Source: Pseudorhodobacter ferrugineus DSM 5888 (GTDB taxonomy: Bacteria > Pseudomonadota > Alphaproteobacteria > Rhodobacterales > Rhodobacteraceae). Taken from it: a DNA stretch of 64,000 nucleotides. Below, one piece after another: positions 47,270-56,857 of this stretch. Within the stretch, counting starts at the first letter, position 1; every line of letters begins with the position of its first letter. The notes beneath the pieces are model-generated. The model did no database searches, was not told the DNA's origin, and worked only from the letters and a program-made list of their open reading frames with translations. The stretch spans positions 100,619 through 164,618 of the forward strand of contig NZ_ATVN01000007.1 of the NCBI RefSeq assembly GCF_000420745.1, in the 5' to 3' direction. A program made the position numbers and the translations under genes.

Positions 47270-47908
47270 ATGGCGACACGTCCACCCTTTGAATTTGATA
47301 TGCGCGTATCTTCGGACAAAAAGAAGCGCAAAACCGGACGGCGCGGGATGTCGGGGGCGTTTGAGACGTCAAAGAAGACCTGCGAGTTTGGTGGCTGCGA
47401 GGAGCCGGGCCTGTACCGCGCGCCGAAAAACCCTGATCAGCTGGACGAGTTTTTGTGGTTTTGCAAAGACCATGTGCGCGAATATAACCTGAAGTGGAAT
47501 TTCTTTCAGGGCAGCACCGAGGATGAGCTGGCGGCCTTTGCCGATAAGGACCGCGTGTGGGGGCGCGAGACGAAGCCGTTCACAAAGAGGGCCGATGAGG
47601 GGCATGTGTGGTCGCGTTTGGGCGTGAATGACCCGATGGAGATTTTGGGCGAGAAGGCGACGCAAAACCCCGGCAAGATTAACCCAGCGGCGGCGACCCG
47701 CAAACTGCCATCCACCGAGCGCAAGGCGTTGGAGATTTTGGACGCGCGCGACACTTGGACAAAGCCCGAGATACGCAAGCAATACAAAGGCTTGGTCAAG
47801 GATCTTCATCCTGATATGAACGGCGGTGACCGGTCGGACGAAGAGCGCTTGCAAGAGGTGGTTTGGGCCTGGGAGCAGATTAAGGAGAGCCGGTTTTTCC
47901 GCGACTAG
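47270..47908 (+). CDS. J-domain (DnaJ-like) protein
   Basis: A 212-residue protein whose C-terminal 60 residues form a J domain, with the key HPD in YKGLVKDLHPDMNGGDRSDE, so it should stimulate a DnaK-type Hsp70. The N-terminal part holds a cysteine-containing segment (KKTCEFGGCEEPGLYRAPK, later WFCKDHVREYNLKW), possibly a metal site. The start at 47270 gives MATRPPFEFDMRV; the longer reading runs back through the bolA start. Client unknown. Confidence 0.9.
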   Translation: MATRPPFEFDMRVSSDKKKRKTGRRGMSGAFETSKKTCEFGGCEEPGLYRAPKNPDQLDEFLWFCKDHVREYNLKWNFFQGSTEDELAAFADKDRVWGRETKPFTKRADEGHVWSRLGVNDPMEILGEKATQNPGKINPAAATRKLPSTERKALEILDARDTWTKPEIRKQYKGLVKDLHPDMNGGDRSDEERLQEVVWAWEQIKESRFFRD

Positions 47909-47996
47909 AGATTTTGGAAAATCCGGTGCGGGTTGTTAAAACTTCGGCAATTGGTCTTGACGCCGCGCGCGCGTCTGACTAATCACTGCGACTGAC

Positions 47997-48070
47997 GGCG
48001 GGTGGGCAGGCAGGCTATGCACCGGATTGCAAATCCGAGTAGACCGGTTCGATTCCGGTACCCGCCTCCA
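47997..48070 (+). tRNA. tRNA-Cys (anticodon GCA)
   Basis: A 74-nt cloverleaf: acceptor GGCGGGT/ACCCGCC, anticodon arm CGGAT-TGCAA-ATCCG region with anticodon GCA, T-arm GGTTCGATTCC, discriminator T as expected for tRNA-Cys, and encoded CCA. Confidence 0.97.
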
Positions 48071-48094
48071 ATGATTTTGTTAGATACATTGTTA

Positions 48095-48122
48095 AAGGCC
48101 GCCCTGTTTTTGGCGGCTTTTT
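48095..48122. terminator. Terminator after tRNA-Cys
   Basis: Stem GCCGCC/GGCGGC with a T-rich 8-nt loop, flanked by AAA on the left and T5 on the right. It can end transcripts from the tRNA on the plus strand and, less strongly, the PIN-domain gene on the minus strand. Confidence 0.85.
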
Positions 48123-48129
48123 GCATTTT

Positions 48130-48675
48130 CTAATTGGTCGGAATCGCGCGGGCCAAGCGGGTGAGTTTGGCGCGTTTGAGGAGAGATTTTAGGGCCTTCT
48201 CCTCGCCCGACATTTGCGAGGCTGTGGCGCGAACTTGTTCTAACGCCGCCTCGACCTGTGCGGGGTGGTGCGACCAGAGTTCCCACAAAAGACCGTCGGG
48301 GTCGCGGCGGTCCAGCCCTTCGGCTTGCAAGGTGCCGCGGGGGAAATCCTTGGCGTTCAGGGTGACGATGGCATCGGCGTGGCCCGCGATGGCGGTGGCT
48401 AGGACGTGGATGTCGTTGTCATCGGGCAGGTGCAGGCGATGTTCCAGCCCCTGTTGAGGTTTGACGCGGGCATTGGGAAAGCGGTCTGTGCAATGGGCGA
48501 TGGCGGCCAGCGCCTCCGCTTCCGATTGGGTACCGTAGCGGGCAGCGGCGCGTTGCCATTCGCCAAGGATGCGGTCGGACCAGAGCGGCGTGAACAGCCC
48601 CTGCCCCGCCACGGCAAGGAGCACTTCGCGCATCACCGTGGGGAAAAGGACGCAGGCGTCGAGGGTTAACCTCAA
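48130..48675 (-). CDS. PIN-domain protein
   Basis: A 181-residue protein with a PIN ribonuclease fold: LTLDACVLFPTVMREVL (first acidic site), DDNDIHVLATAIAGHADAIV and TLNAKDFP (later acidic residues). Start TTG, overlapping the rlmI-like stop (TTGA). PIN proteins are often VapC toxins, but no small antitoxin gene precedes it; instead it is coupled to an rRNA-methyltransferase-like gene, so a role in RNA processing is possible. No toxin claim is made. Confidence 0.85.
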   Translation of the reverse strand: MRLTLDACVLFPTVMREVLLAVAGQGLFTPLWSDRILGEWQRAAARYGTQSEAEALAAIAHCTDRFPNARVKPQQGLEHRLHLPDDNDIHVLATAIAGHADAIVTLNAKDFPRGTLQAEGLDRRDPDGLLWELWSHHPAQVEAALEQVRATASQMSGEEKALKSLLKRAKLTRLARAIPTN

Positions 48676-49916
48676 CCGTCGAGCCTGTAGAACAGCGCCT
48701 TGAGGTAGCCGCTTTCCGACAGCTGCGGCAGCATCGGATGGTCAGGGCCCGCGTGGCCGGTGTGCAAGAGTTGCCCGCGACGCCCAGCGCGCCCGATGCC
48801 ACGCCCGCAAGCGTTGCGAAAGGCGGTAAGGTCAGCGGCATGGGAACACGAACACAGGCCAAGGTAGCCACCGGGTGCCAGCAAAGGGGCCGCCAGACGT
48901 GCGACACGTTCGTAAGCGCGCAAGCCCGCCTCGAGTGCCGGTTTGGCGGGGGCAAAGGCGGGCGGGTCACAGATGATGACGTCAAACTGCGCGCCTTCGG
49001 CAGCCAGTGCCTCTAGCACCGCAAAGGCATCGCCTTGGCGGGTGGTGAATTGGTCGGCAAAGCCCGAGGCTTGCGCCCCTTGGTCGGCCAAGGCCAATGC
49101 AGGTGCGGAACCATCGACAGCCAGCACCGATGTGGCACCGCCTGCAAGGGCGGCAAGGCCAAAGCCGCCCACATGAGAGAACAGATCCAGCACCCGTGCG
49201 CCGCGCGACAGACGGGCGGCAAAGGCGTGGTTGGGGCGTTGGTCAAAGAAGAGGCCGGTTTTCTGGCCACCGATCAGGTCGGCCATATAGACCGCGCCGT
49301 TCATCGGCACCGGAAGGGGCGCATCGATGGCACCTGCGATGACCACGGTTTCTTCGGACAACCCTTCGAGGCTGCGGGCGCGGCCTGTGGCGTTTTTGAG
49401 GATGTTTTTCACACCTGTCACGGCCATCAGGGCAGCGGCAAGCATATCAATATGCGCCTCGGCCCAAGCGGCGTTGGGTTGAATCACGGCCGTGTCGCCG
49501 AAACGGTCGATGACGACGCCGGGCAAGCCGTCTGCCTCGGCATGGACCAAACGGTAGAAGGGCGCGTCGTAAAGGCGTTCGCGCATCGCAAGGGCACGCG
49601 ATAGACGCCCCTCTAGCCATGCCTGATCAATCACCGCATCGGGGTTTTGATCGAGCATCCGGCAGATGATTTTGGAATGGGTGTTGACCGTGACCAGCCC
49701 CATCGGGCGGCGGTCGCCATCCTCGAGCAGCGCAAGGGTGCCGGGGGCGAGGTTTTGGGTGCGGCGGTCGGTGACCAATTCATCCGCATAGACCCAAGGA
49801 AAGCCGTGGCGGATTGCCCGCGCCTCGGCCTTGGGTTTCAGACGGACGGTCGGCATATCGGTTGGCCGGGCGTGTGCGGGGTCGCCATCATGCGACGAAG
49901 GGGAGGTGCTGTTCAT
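48672..49916 (-). CDS. RlmI-like class I SAM-dependent methyltransferase
   Basis: A 414-residue PUA-methyltransferase of the RlmI/RlmK family, which methylates cytosines of 23S rRNA: N-terminal PUA-like region (TVRLKPKAEARAIRHGFPWV), QTFFDQRPN-type motif seen as GLFFDQRPNHAFAA, SAM site DLFSHVGGFGLAALAGGA, and catalytic DVIICDPPAFA. The ATG at 49916 follows AAGGGGAG. Coupled to the PIN-domain gene. Confidence 0.93.
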   Translation of the reverse strand: MNSTSPSSHDGDPAHARPTDMPTVRLKPKAEARAIRHGFPWVYADELVTDRRTQNLAPGTLALLEDGDRRPMGLVTVNTHSKIICRMLDQNPDAVIDQAWLEGRLSRALAMRERLYDAPFYRLVHAEADGLPGVVIDRFGDTAVIQPNAAWAEAHIDMLAAALMAVTGVKNILKNATGRARSLEGLSEETVVIAGAIDAPLPVPMNGAVYMADLIGGQKTGLFFDQRPNHAFAARLSRGARVLDLFSHVGGFGLAALAGGATSVLAVDGSAPALALADQGAQASGFADQFTTRQGDAFAVLEALAAEGAQFDVIICDPPAFAPAKPALEAGLRAYERVARLAAPLLAPGGYLGLCSCSHAADLTAFRNACGRGIGRAGRRGQLLHTGHAGPDHPMLPQLSESGYLKALFYRLDG

Positions 49917-49976
49917 GCAACTCCCCTTATCGGTTTTCATTGGACTGTGAAAGCCCGTCTGTTTGGGGTTTCGCCG

Positions 49977-50660
49977 TTAGAGCGTTGGCGCGGGTGTTTG
50001 AGCCGTGGTAACACCTTGCGGGGTTTCATTGCGGCTTGTCAGGGTTTCCTGAACCTGGCGCGACAATTCACGGCGGATGCCAGCCTGCAAGGCTTCGACC
50101 ACCACGACGCGCTGGGTGCGACCTGCGCGCTCTTCTTCAATCGCAGCACTGCCGCCTGTGGCCTCGATGTCGATTTTAACGAAGCGTGGGCCATCCAGAA
50201 TTACGCCGCTTTTTGCATCGCGGACCGTCAGGTCAAATTGCATGTTATGCCATCCGCCAAAGGTATAACGGGTTTTGTCGCTGAGGCTGTGAAAGCGTTT
50301 TACGGTTGCTTCAACAATGACATCGGGACCGGTTTTCATCGTGGCGGTGCCCGCCCCAAAGCCATCCATAAATATTGCATGGACCTGCGCATACCTGTCG
50401 CCCGGCGCCTCGCCCCGCCAAACGATATCACCATAAGGGGCGAACACGTTCGCCTCTGACACTTTCAGCGTTTTGGGCACATCGACACGGATTTCTGTGA
50501 CATTATACTGCGTCGTCAGGACCACCCGATTTTGTGCCGGGGCCATTGCATAGGGCACATCCGTGTTCAGCGAAGCGTTCCGAGATGCGACGTCAGTACC
50601 ACCGCAAGCCGAAAGCCCGACGGCCATACCAACAGCTAGTATCGTGCGAATTACCTTCAT
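49977..50660 (-). CDS. Lipoprotein, DUF6778-like
   Basis: A 227-residue predicted lipoprotein: signal MKVIRTILAVGMAVGLSAC with lipobox LSAC (Cys19), then mostly beta sequence (VVLTTQYNVTEIRVDVP, KTLKVSEANVFAPYGDIVWR) and a helical end (QAGIRRELSRQVQETL). It resembles a Rhodobacteraceae lipoprotein family (DUF6778 by my recollection). AAGGAAA precedes the ATG. A CtrA-type box lies 31 bases upstream. Function unknown. Confidence 0.82.
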   Translation of the reverse strand: MKVIRTILAVGMAVGLSACGGTDVASRNASLNTDVPYAMAPAQNRVVLTTQYNVTEIRVDVPKTLKVSEANVFAPYGDIVWRGEAPGDRYAQVHAIFMDGFGAGTATMKTGPDVIVEATVKRFHSLSDKTRYTFGGWHNMQFDLTVRDAKSGVILDGPRFVKIDIEATGGSAAIEEERAGRTQRVVVVEALQAGIRRELSRQVQETLTSRNETPQGVTTAQTPAPTL

Positions 50661-50690
50661 TGCGTTTCCTTCCGGTCCGTAGCGTGCCTA

Positions 50691-50706
50691 TTAAACTTGC
50701 GTTAAC
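50691..50706. promoter_or_regulatory. CtrA-type box upstream of the lipoprotein gene
   Basis: TTAA-ACTTGCG-TTAAC matches the CtrA consensus TTAA-N7-TTAAC exactly. It lies 31 bases before the ATG of the minus-strand lipoprotein gene, within promoter range. Confidence 0.55.
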
Positions 50707-50922
50707 GTTTGGCGGCGAAATGTGGCCTAAATGCGGAAACGATCGTGCAATGCTGCGGTATTGGCGCATAATCGGAAACAGTGTTGGCAAAACGGCAACA
50801 GGACGGAACGTAAAGTTCAACAACCCAACGGCGAGCGTGTTGGCGGCCGTGGCATGCCTATCGCGAATAGGCGGGAGCGAATCGGTTCGATTTGGGTGAA
50901 TTTCCCCTTTTCTTTCGGTTCC

Positions 50923-50934
50923 GTTAGCGCTAAC
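50923..50934. promoter_or_regulatory. CceR-type (LacI-family) operator of edd-eda
   Basis: GTTAGCGCTAAC, a perfect palindrome fitting TGTTAnCGnTAACA in its core, the CceR motif known from Rhodobacter sphaeroides. It is centred 41 bases before the edd ATG. CceR is a LacI-family repressor/activator of central carbon genes that responds to 6-phosphogluconate, the substrate of Edd. Confidence 0.8.
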
Positions 50935-50969
50935 AACAAGCAACCCTGTCAAAGCCAGTGAGGCAAGCC

Positions 50970-52772
50970 ATGACCTTGAACAGCACGATTGAACGCGTAA
51001 CCGACCGTATTCGCGAAAGGTCCGGCAAAACGCGGGGCGATTATTTGGGGCGGATGGCGGCGGCAGTGGCACAAGGCCCCGCACGCGCGCATCTGTCTTG
51101 CGGCAACCAAGCGCATGCCTATGCGGCGATGGGCGCGGACAAGGACGCGCTGGTCGCGGAACGCCAACCCAATATCGGGATTGTGACCGCCTATAATGAT
51201 ATGCTGTCGGCGCATCAGCCCTATGAGCGTTATCCTGACCTAATCCGTGCAGCGGCCCGCCGCGCGGGGGCCACGGCGCAAGTGGCGGGTGGTGTGCCTG
51301 CGATGTGTGACGGTGTGACCCAAGGCCAGCCCGGGATGGAGCTTTCGCTGTTTTCGCGCGATGTGATTGCCTTGGCGGCAGGTGTGGCCTTGTCACATAA
51401 CGTGTTTGATGCGGCGTTGTATTTGGGTGTTTGTGACAAGATCGTTCCTGGGCTGATTATTGCAGCGGCGACTTTCGGGCATATTCCGGCGGTGTTTGTG
51501 CCGGCAGGGCCAATGCCATCGGGCATTCCGAACGACCAGAAATCGGCTGTGCGCAATGCCTTCGCGCAAGGTCAGGTTGGGCGGGCCGAGCTGATGGCGG
51601 CAGAAATGGCCAGCTATCACGGGCCGGGGACCTGTACGTTCTATGGCACGGCCAATACCAACCAGATGTTGATGGAGTTTATGGGCCTGCATTTGCCAGG
51701 GGCGTCCTTTGTGAACCCCGGCAACGGGTTGCGCGATGCGTTGACGGCAGCGGCAGTGGAACGGGCGGCCGCGATTACCGCATTGGGCGGGCAGTTCACC
51801 CCTGCGGGCGAGATTTTGGACGAGCGCACCTTTGTGAACGGTTTGGTGGGGTTGATGGCCACGGGTGGGTCAACCAACCTTGTGCTGCATTTACCTGCGA
51901 TGGCGCGCGCGGCAGGGGTTTTGATCGACCTTGAGGATTTCGCCGATATTTCGGATGCGGTGCCATTGATGGCCAAGGTTTACCCCAATGGTTTGGCCGA
52001 TGTGAACCATTTCCATGCGGCAGGTGGTCTTGGGTTCATGATCGGGCAGTTGTTGGATGCGGGGTTGTTGCACCCTGATACCAAAACCATTCTGGGTACG
52101 GGGCTGAATGCGTACCGGGCCGAGCCAAAGCTGAAAGGTGACGTTTTGGTTTGGGAAGCGGGCACAGCCGAGAGCCTGAACGACAAGATTTTGCGTCCTG
52201 TGGCCGCACCCTTTGCCGCCGTGGGCGGGTTGAAGCAGTTATCGGGGAATTTGGGGCGCGGTGTGATCAAAGTGTCTGCCGTGGCGCCCGAGCGTCATGT
52301 GATTGAGGCCCCTGCCCGCATTTTCCATACCCAAGAGGCGGTGAAAGCGGCGTTTCGTGCAAATGAGATTACCAGTGACACGGTGGTCGTGGTCCGTTTC
52401 CAAGGGCCGCGCGCCAATGGCATGCCGGAACTGCATTCGCTGACGCCGATGCTGACAGTGTTGCAGGATCGGGGGCTGAAGATGGCTTTGGTCACCGACG
52501 GGCGGATGTCGGGCGCATCGGGCAAGGTGCCTGCGGCCATTCATGTATCGCCCGAGGCGGCCTGTGGCGGGCCTTTGGCCAAGCTGCGCGACGGTGATAT
52601 TGTGCGGCTGGATGCCGATGCAGGCACGCTGGAGGCGGTGGGCGTTGATCTGGACGCACGCGAGATGGCAGAGGCGGATTTGTCGGGCAACACGCACGGG
52701 TTGGGCCGCGAGCTGTTTGAGGTGTTTCGTCAAACCGTTGGCCCCGCCACCGAAGGTGCCCGCGTCGTTTAA
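50970..52772 (+). CDS. edd: Phosphogluconate dehydratase
   Basis: First dedicated enzyme of the Entner-Doudoroff pathway: 6-phosphogluconate to 2-keto-3-deoxy-6-phosphogluconate. The 600 residues belong to the IlvD/Edd family with a [4Fe-4S] cluster: [53 protein letters not shown] and [17 protein letters not shown]. The ATG at 50970 follows GTGAGG; an upstream GTG would add four residues. An operator of the CceR type precedes it. eda follows 89 bases later. Confidence 0.97.
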   Translation: MTLNSTIERVTDRIRERSGKTRGDYLGRMAAAVAQGPARAHLSCGNQAHAYAAMGADKDALVAERQPNIGIVTAYNDMLSAHQPYERYPDLIRAAARRAGATAQVAGGVPAMCDGVTQGQPGMELSLFSRDVIALAAGVALSHNVFDAALYLGVCDKIVPGLIIAAATFGHIPAVFVPAGPMPSGIPNDQKSAVRNAFAQGQVGRAELMAAEMASYHGPGTCTFYGTANTNQMLMEFMGLHLPGASFVNPGNGLRDALTAAAVERAAAITALGGQFTPAGEILDERTFVNGLVGLMATGGSTNLVLHLPAMARAAGVLIDLEDFADISDAVPLMAKVYPNGLADVNHFHAAGGLGFMIGQLLDAGLLHPDTKTILGTGLNAYRAEPKLKGDVLVWEAGTAESLNDKILRPVAAPFAAVGGLKQLSGNLGRGVIKVSAVAPERHVIEAPARIFHTQEAVKAAFRANEITSDTVVVVRFQGPRANGMPELHSLTPMLTVLQDRGLKMALVTDGRMSGASGKVPAAIHVSPEAACGGPLAKLRDGDIVRLDADAGTLEAVGVDLDAREMAEADLSGNTHGLGRELFEVFRQTVGPATEGARVV

Positions 52773-52861
52773 ATCCTATCTGTAGTGCGGGGCTTTTCCC
52801 TGCGCTGCCATCGCCATATAACCACCCGAACGATTGGTTTTCACAATAAGGACCCTTTGCC

Positions 52862-53500
52862 ATGACCCCTGCTGAACAATCGCTGCGCGCCGCTGAAATC
52901 TGTATGTTGGCCCCTGTGGTCCCTGTTTTGGTGGTTGAAGATTTTAGCCGTGCAGAAGGTTTGGCCCGTGCCTTGGTGGCAGGCGGTTTGCCTGCGTTGG
53001 AGGTGACGCTGCGCACGGCGGGCGCGCTGGATGCGATCCGCGCGATGGCGGATGTTGAAGGCGGTGTTGTGGGGGCGGGCACGTTGCTGACGCCTGCCGA
53101 TGTCAAAGCGGCCAAGGCGGCGGGGGCAAAATTTGGTGTGTCGCCTGGGGCTACACAAAAGCTGTTGGACGCTTGCGCGGAATATGAGCTGCCCTTGTTG
53201 CCCGGTGCGGCCACGGCTTCGGAGGTGATGTTTTTGTTGGAACAGGGCTATACCGTGCAAAAGTTCTTTCCGGCCGAGGCGGCGGGTGGCGCACCTTTGC
53301 TGAAGTCGATTGGTGGCCCAATCCCGCAGGTGCGGTTTTGCCCGACGGGTGGGATTGGCCTGAAAAACGCGCGCGATTATCTGGGCTTGGCCAATGTGAT
53401 GTGCGTGGGCGGGTCTTGGGTTGCGCCGACTGCGATGGTGGCCGCAGGCGATTGGGCTGGGATTACTGCGCTCGCGGCCGAGGCGGCGAAGCTGGGGTAA
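52862..53500 (+). CDS. eda: KDPG aldolase
   Basis: Splits 2-keto-3-deoxy-6-phosphogluconate into pyruvate and glyceraldehyde 3-phosphate, completing the Entner-Doudoroff pathway. The 212-residue TIM barrel has the catalytic Glu in LPALEVTLRT, GAGTLLTPADVKAAKAAGAK and the Schiff-base Lys134 in VQKFFPAEAAGG, then CPTGGIGLKNARDYLG. Very likely cotranscribed with edd. It converges on a small hypothetical gene after 6 bases. Confidence 0.97.
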   Translation: MTPAEQSLRAAEICMLAPVVPVLVVEDFSRAEGLARALVAGGLPALEVTLRTAGALDAIRAMADVEGGVVGAGTLLTPADVKAAKAAGAKFGVSPGATQKLLDACAEYELPLLPGAATASEVMFLLEQGYTVQKFFPAEAAGGAPLLKSIGGPIPQVRFCPTGGIGLKNARDYLGLANVMCVGGSWVAPTAMVAAGDWAGITALAAEAAKLG

Positions 53501-53506
53501 TCGGGT

Positions 53507-53785
53507 TTAGCTGTAGTTCTCTGGCAAACGCGCCGCACGACCGCCTTTGCGTTTGGGGACGGTTGGGGCCTTTAACCCCTCTTGCAAAACGGCGGTCATG
53601 GGGTGGGTCGTGTCGGTGCCGTAGGTGGCGATCAGGTGCAGCAAGGGGGCACGGGTATCGGCATCCAATGGCAAGCTGAGCGCCCAGTCCATAAAAATCG
53701 AGCGGCATTCGCCTGCCGTGATCCCGTCTATCCGGTAGCTTTCGCGGATCAACCCTTTTGGGTCGGCGAGTGTCAGGTCCATCAT
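53507..53785 (-). CDS. Hypothetical small protein downstream of glnE
   Basis: A 92-residue soluble protein: MMDLTLADPKGLIRESYRID, ECRSIFMDWALSLPLDADTR, LLHLIATYGTDTTHPMTAVL and a basic C-terminus (PKRKGGRAARLPENY). The start is placed at MMDLTLADP, 34 bases after the glnE stop; an in-frame extension runs back into glnE. No domain recognised. Probably read with glnE. Confidence 0.7.
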   Translation of the reverse strand: MMDLTLADPKGLIRESYRIDGITAGECRSIFMDWALSLPLDADTRAPLLHLIATYGTDTTHPMTAVLQEGLKAPTVPKRKGGRAARLPENYS

Positions 53786-53819
53786 TCCCTTCCTGCCCCG
53801 AAGGGTCTGTGTGTTCGCA

Positions 53820-56600
53820 TCAATCGCCCGCAAAGATGCGGTCAATCACAGCTTCGGCGGCGGTCAGCGCCTCGGTTAGCTTTACGCCCAAGGCCGTAAC
53901 ATCCGTCTGGCCCGTTTCGCGCAACAAGAACGCGCGCGCCCCGATGCCAAGCGCGTCGATATCCAGCGCTTTGTCGGTCAAAAGCCGTGACCCCGCCTGC
54001 AGCCGCCAACACAGCCTGTAGGCATCCAGCAAGGCCTGCTCATCCGATTGCGACAGGAATTGCCGTTTAACGCCAGCGCGCAGCTGCGGTTCCACCCGCC
54101 GCGCAGGGTCGCCCGCGCGCAAGGTGGCCGTTTGGGCCAATAGCTCGATATCCATCAGGCGACCGGGGCCATTCTTGGCATCCCAAGTGTTGCTGGCGGG
54201 TTTGGCGCTGGCAAGGCGGGCGCGCATATCGGCGACATCGGTCAGCACGGTTTCACCGCTTGCTTTGGTGGCCAACACGTCGCGCCGCAGGGCTTCGAAC
54301 TCGGCCCGCAGGTCGGGGTTGCCCGAAAGGGGGCGCGCGCGGGTAAGGGCAAGGTGTTCCCATGTCCACGCCTCGGTCATCTGATAGTCACGGAAGGAAT
54401 GGATCGAGGTGGCAACAGGGCCTTGGCGACCCGAAGGGCGCAGGCGCATGTCCACCTCATACAGCCGACCTTCGGGCATTTGGGCGGTGACGGCGGTGAC
54501 CATCGCCTGTGTTAGCCGCGCGAAATAGGGGCGGATGGCAAGGGGTTTGCGGCCATCAGAATATTCAGCATCGCCTGCGTCATAGATCACGATCAGGTCA
54601 AGGTCGGATTCGGCGTTCAAGCGCCCTGCCCCAAGGCTGCCCATGCCCAAAAGAATGGCACCGCGCCCTGGTGGGGGCCCGTATTTCTGCGCAAATTCGG
54701 TTTCCACAACGGGCCAAAGCGCGGCCAGCGCGGCCTCGGCCAGATCGGCATATTGTTTGCCCGCCTCAAACGCGTCGATCAACCCGCGCAGGTGATGCAC
54801 GCCGATGCGGAAATGCCATTCCTTGACCCAGCGGCGGGCAGCATCGAGTTTACGTTCGTAATCGGGGATGTCGGTCAGCGCGGCGGTGAGGCCTGCGGTG
54901 AGTTCGCCCAAGCTGGGCCAAGCTGCAAAGAAACTGCCGCCGATCACGGCATCCAAAACCCCGCCATTGCGCGACAGATACAGGGCCAATGCGGGCGACG
55001 TGGCGGCGATATCGACGATCAGATCGATCAACTGGGGGTTCGCCTCGAATAGCGAGAAGATTTGCACGCCAGCGGGCAGACCTTTGAGGAAACCGTCAAA
55101 GGCAATCAGCGCCTCATCCGGATTGGCGGCGCGTTGCAGGCGTTTCAGAAGGCCGGGGCGGACGCGGCGAAAGATGGTGCCCGCGCGTTCGGAGCGCAGC
55201 GCGGGGTAGCCATCCCAGCCGCGCACGATGTCGCGCGCACTGTCGGACATTTCGGGGCCTTCCTCAACCTCGGCAGGGGCAAAGAACCCTTCGGTCAGAT
55301 GGTCCGTGCGGGCTAGCCGGTCGATCAGGCCTGCACGGAAATCGGCAACGGGTTGGCCGCAAAAGGCGGCGATACGGGCGATACCATCCGGCGTGGTGGG
55401 CATGTCATGGGTTTGAGCATCGTTGACCATTTGCAGACGGTGTTCAACCTCGCGGTGGGCGCGGTAAAGGGTGGTCAGCTCTGCCGCCGTTTCGATAGGG
55501 ATCCAGCCCTTTTCGGCGAGGGCTGCAAGGGCGGGTACGGTTTGGCGACCGCGCAAGTCGGGGTCGCGCCCCCCCGCGATCAACTGGCGGGTTTGGGTGA
55601 AAAACTCAATCTCACGGATGCCCCCCACGCCCAGCTTCATATTATGACCTTCGACCGTGATAGGGCCATGCAGGTGGCGGTGATCGCGGATGCGCAGGCG
55701 CATGTCATGGGCATCTTGGATCGCGGCGAAATCTAGGTGTTTGCGCCAGACGAAGGGGGTGAGGGTTTTAAGGAAACGATCACCCGCCGCCAGATCACCC
55801 GCGCAAGGCCGCGCCTTGATCCAAGCGGCGCGTTCCCATGTGCGGCCCACACTTTCATAATAGCTTTCAGCGGCGGCGAAGGACAGGCACACAGGTGTTA
55901 CGGCGGCATCGGGACGCAAGCGCAAGTCGGTACGAAACACATAGCCATCCGCCGTACGGTCGCCGACAAGTGCGGCCATTTTACGCGTGACGCGGATAAA
56001 GGCGGCCCGCGCCTCGGTCGCGTCATCACCGTAGCGGGCATCATCGAACAGGCAAATCAGGTCAATGTCGGAGGAGTAATTCAGTTCATGCGCGCCCATT
56101 TTGCCCATCGCAAAGACGACCATGCCGGCGGCAGTTTTGGCATCATCAGGCGTGGCACCCGGGACTTTGTTGCGGCGGATTTCATCGGCGACAAGGCGTT
56201 GCAATGACAGGTCCACCGCGCGGTCAGCCAAATCGGTCAGCGCACCTGTCACGTGTTCCAACGGCCAAACGCCGCCCAGATCGGCCAACCCTGCCAGCAA
56301 GGCAATGCGGCGTTTGGCGCGGCGCAAACCGGCGGGCAAGGTGTCGAGGGTAAGTGCGTCGAGCGAGGCCAGTTCCGAGGTCAAGGCCGTTTCGGGGGCC
56401 ATATCAAGGGCTTCACGCAGCCAGTCATCTTCACGCGCCATCAGGTCGGCCAAATAGGGGCTGCACCCTGCGGCACCCGCCAAAAGCGCCGTGAGGTTTG
56501 GTGCAAGACCGGCAAAAGCAGCGGCCATCGTTCCCGCCGCTTGCGGGTCGTGAGGAAGCGGGGAACGGGTGATGCGGGGGGCAAAAGCGCTGTGTGTCAT
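53820..56600 (-). CDS. glnE: Bifunctional glutamine synthetase adenylyltransferase/deadenylase
   Basis: A 926-residue regulator of glutamine synthetase with two nucleotidyltransferase domains: the N-terminal one (deadenylylation) with YSSDIDLICLFDD and the C-terminal one (adenylylation) with AESDLDLIVIYDAG, GSLGAGRLN preceding it. Helical linkers and GlnD-UR-like segments follow each. It links nitrogen status, sensed through PII, to glutamine synthetase activity. The ATG is followed by THSAFAPRITRSPLPHDP. Confidence 0.95.
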   Translation of the reverse strand: MTHSAFAPRITRSPLPHDPQAAGTMAAAFAGLAPNLTALLAGAAGCSPYLADLMAREDDWLREALDMAPETALTSELASLDALTLDTLPAGLRRAKRRIALLAGLADLGGVWPLEHVTGALTDLADRAVDLSLQRLVADEIRRNKVPGATPDDAKTAAGMVVFAMGKMGAHELNYSSDIDLICLFDDARYGDDATEARAAFIRVTRKMAALVGDRTADGYVFRTDLRLRPDAAVTPVCLSFAAAESYYESVGRTWERAAWIKARPCAGDLAAGDRFLKTLTPFVWRKHLDFAAIQDAHDMRLRIRDHRHLHGPITVEGHNMKLGVGGIREIEFFTQTRQLIAGGRDPDLRGRQTVPALAALAEKGWIPIETAAELTTLYRAHREVEHRLQMVNDAQTHDMPTTPDGIARIAAFCGQPVADFRAGLIDRLARTDHLTEGFFAPAEVEEGPEMSDSARDIVRGWDGYPALRSERAGTIFRRVRPGLLKRLQRAANPDEALIAFDGFLKGLPAGVQIFSLFEANPQLIDLIVDIAATSPALALYLSRNGGVLDAVIGGSFFAAWPSLGELTAGLTAALTDIPDYERKLDAARRWVKEWHFRIGVHHLRGLIDAFEAGKQYADLAEAALAALWPVVETEFAQKYGPPPGRGAILLGMGSLGAGRLNAESDLDLIVIYDAGDAEYSDGRKPLAIRPYFARLTQAMVTAVTAQMPEGRLYEVDMRLRPSGRQGPVATSIHSFRDYQMTEAWTWEHLALTRARPLSGNPDLRAEFEALRRDVLATKASGETVLTDVADMRARLASAKPASNTWDAKNGPGRLMDIELLAQTATLRAGDPARRVEPQLRAGVKRQFLSQSDEQALLDAYRLCWRLQAGSRLLTDKALDIDALGIGARAFLLRETGQTDVTALGVKLTEALTAAEAVIDRIFAGD

Positions 56601-56857
56601 GGGGGCAGAATGACGGGCCCCGCGCGGGGGGTCAACGGGGAGTTTGGGCTAAATCAACGGTGAGGAGGCTTTTGGAATTGATGAGGTTTCAAAAATATAT
56701 ACAACAAAATCATATCTTTAATTTGGATTTCAGCCTGTGCATCAGAAAAATGTAAATTTCTTTAACATAAGCGCTTGAAAAGCAGAGGGCGAAGGGCAAT
56801 CTTGGTAATGTAAAGCGAATATACATGACCCCGAAACTGAAACCCTGGAGAGTGCAA

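Larger units (their letters stand above)
50661..50969. other. 309-base divergent intergenic region (lipoprotein / edd)
   Basis: No gene is seen. It holds a CtrA-type box near the lipoprotein end (50691-50706), an inverted repeat GCCTAT-CGCGA-ATAGGC (50856-50872) of unknown role, and a CceR-type operator near edd (50923-50934). Thus it is a two-promoter regulatory region. Confidence 0.8.

Noticed and set aside
48130..48675. VapBC toxin-antitoxin module
   Set aside because: Only the PIN gene is present; the upstream gene is an rRNA-methyltransferase-like enzyme, not an antitoxin.
56774..56803. Heat-shock sigma promoter before the DUF2852 gene (CTTGAA and CAATCT)
   Set aside because: The -35 fits loosely but the -10 is weak and the gene has no known heat-shock link.
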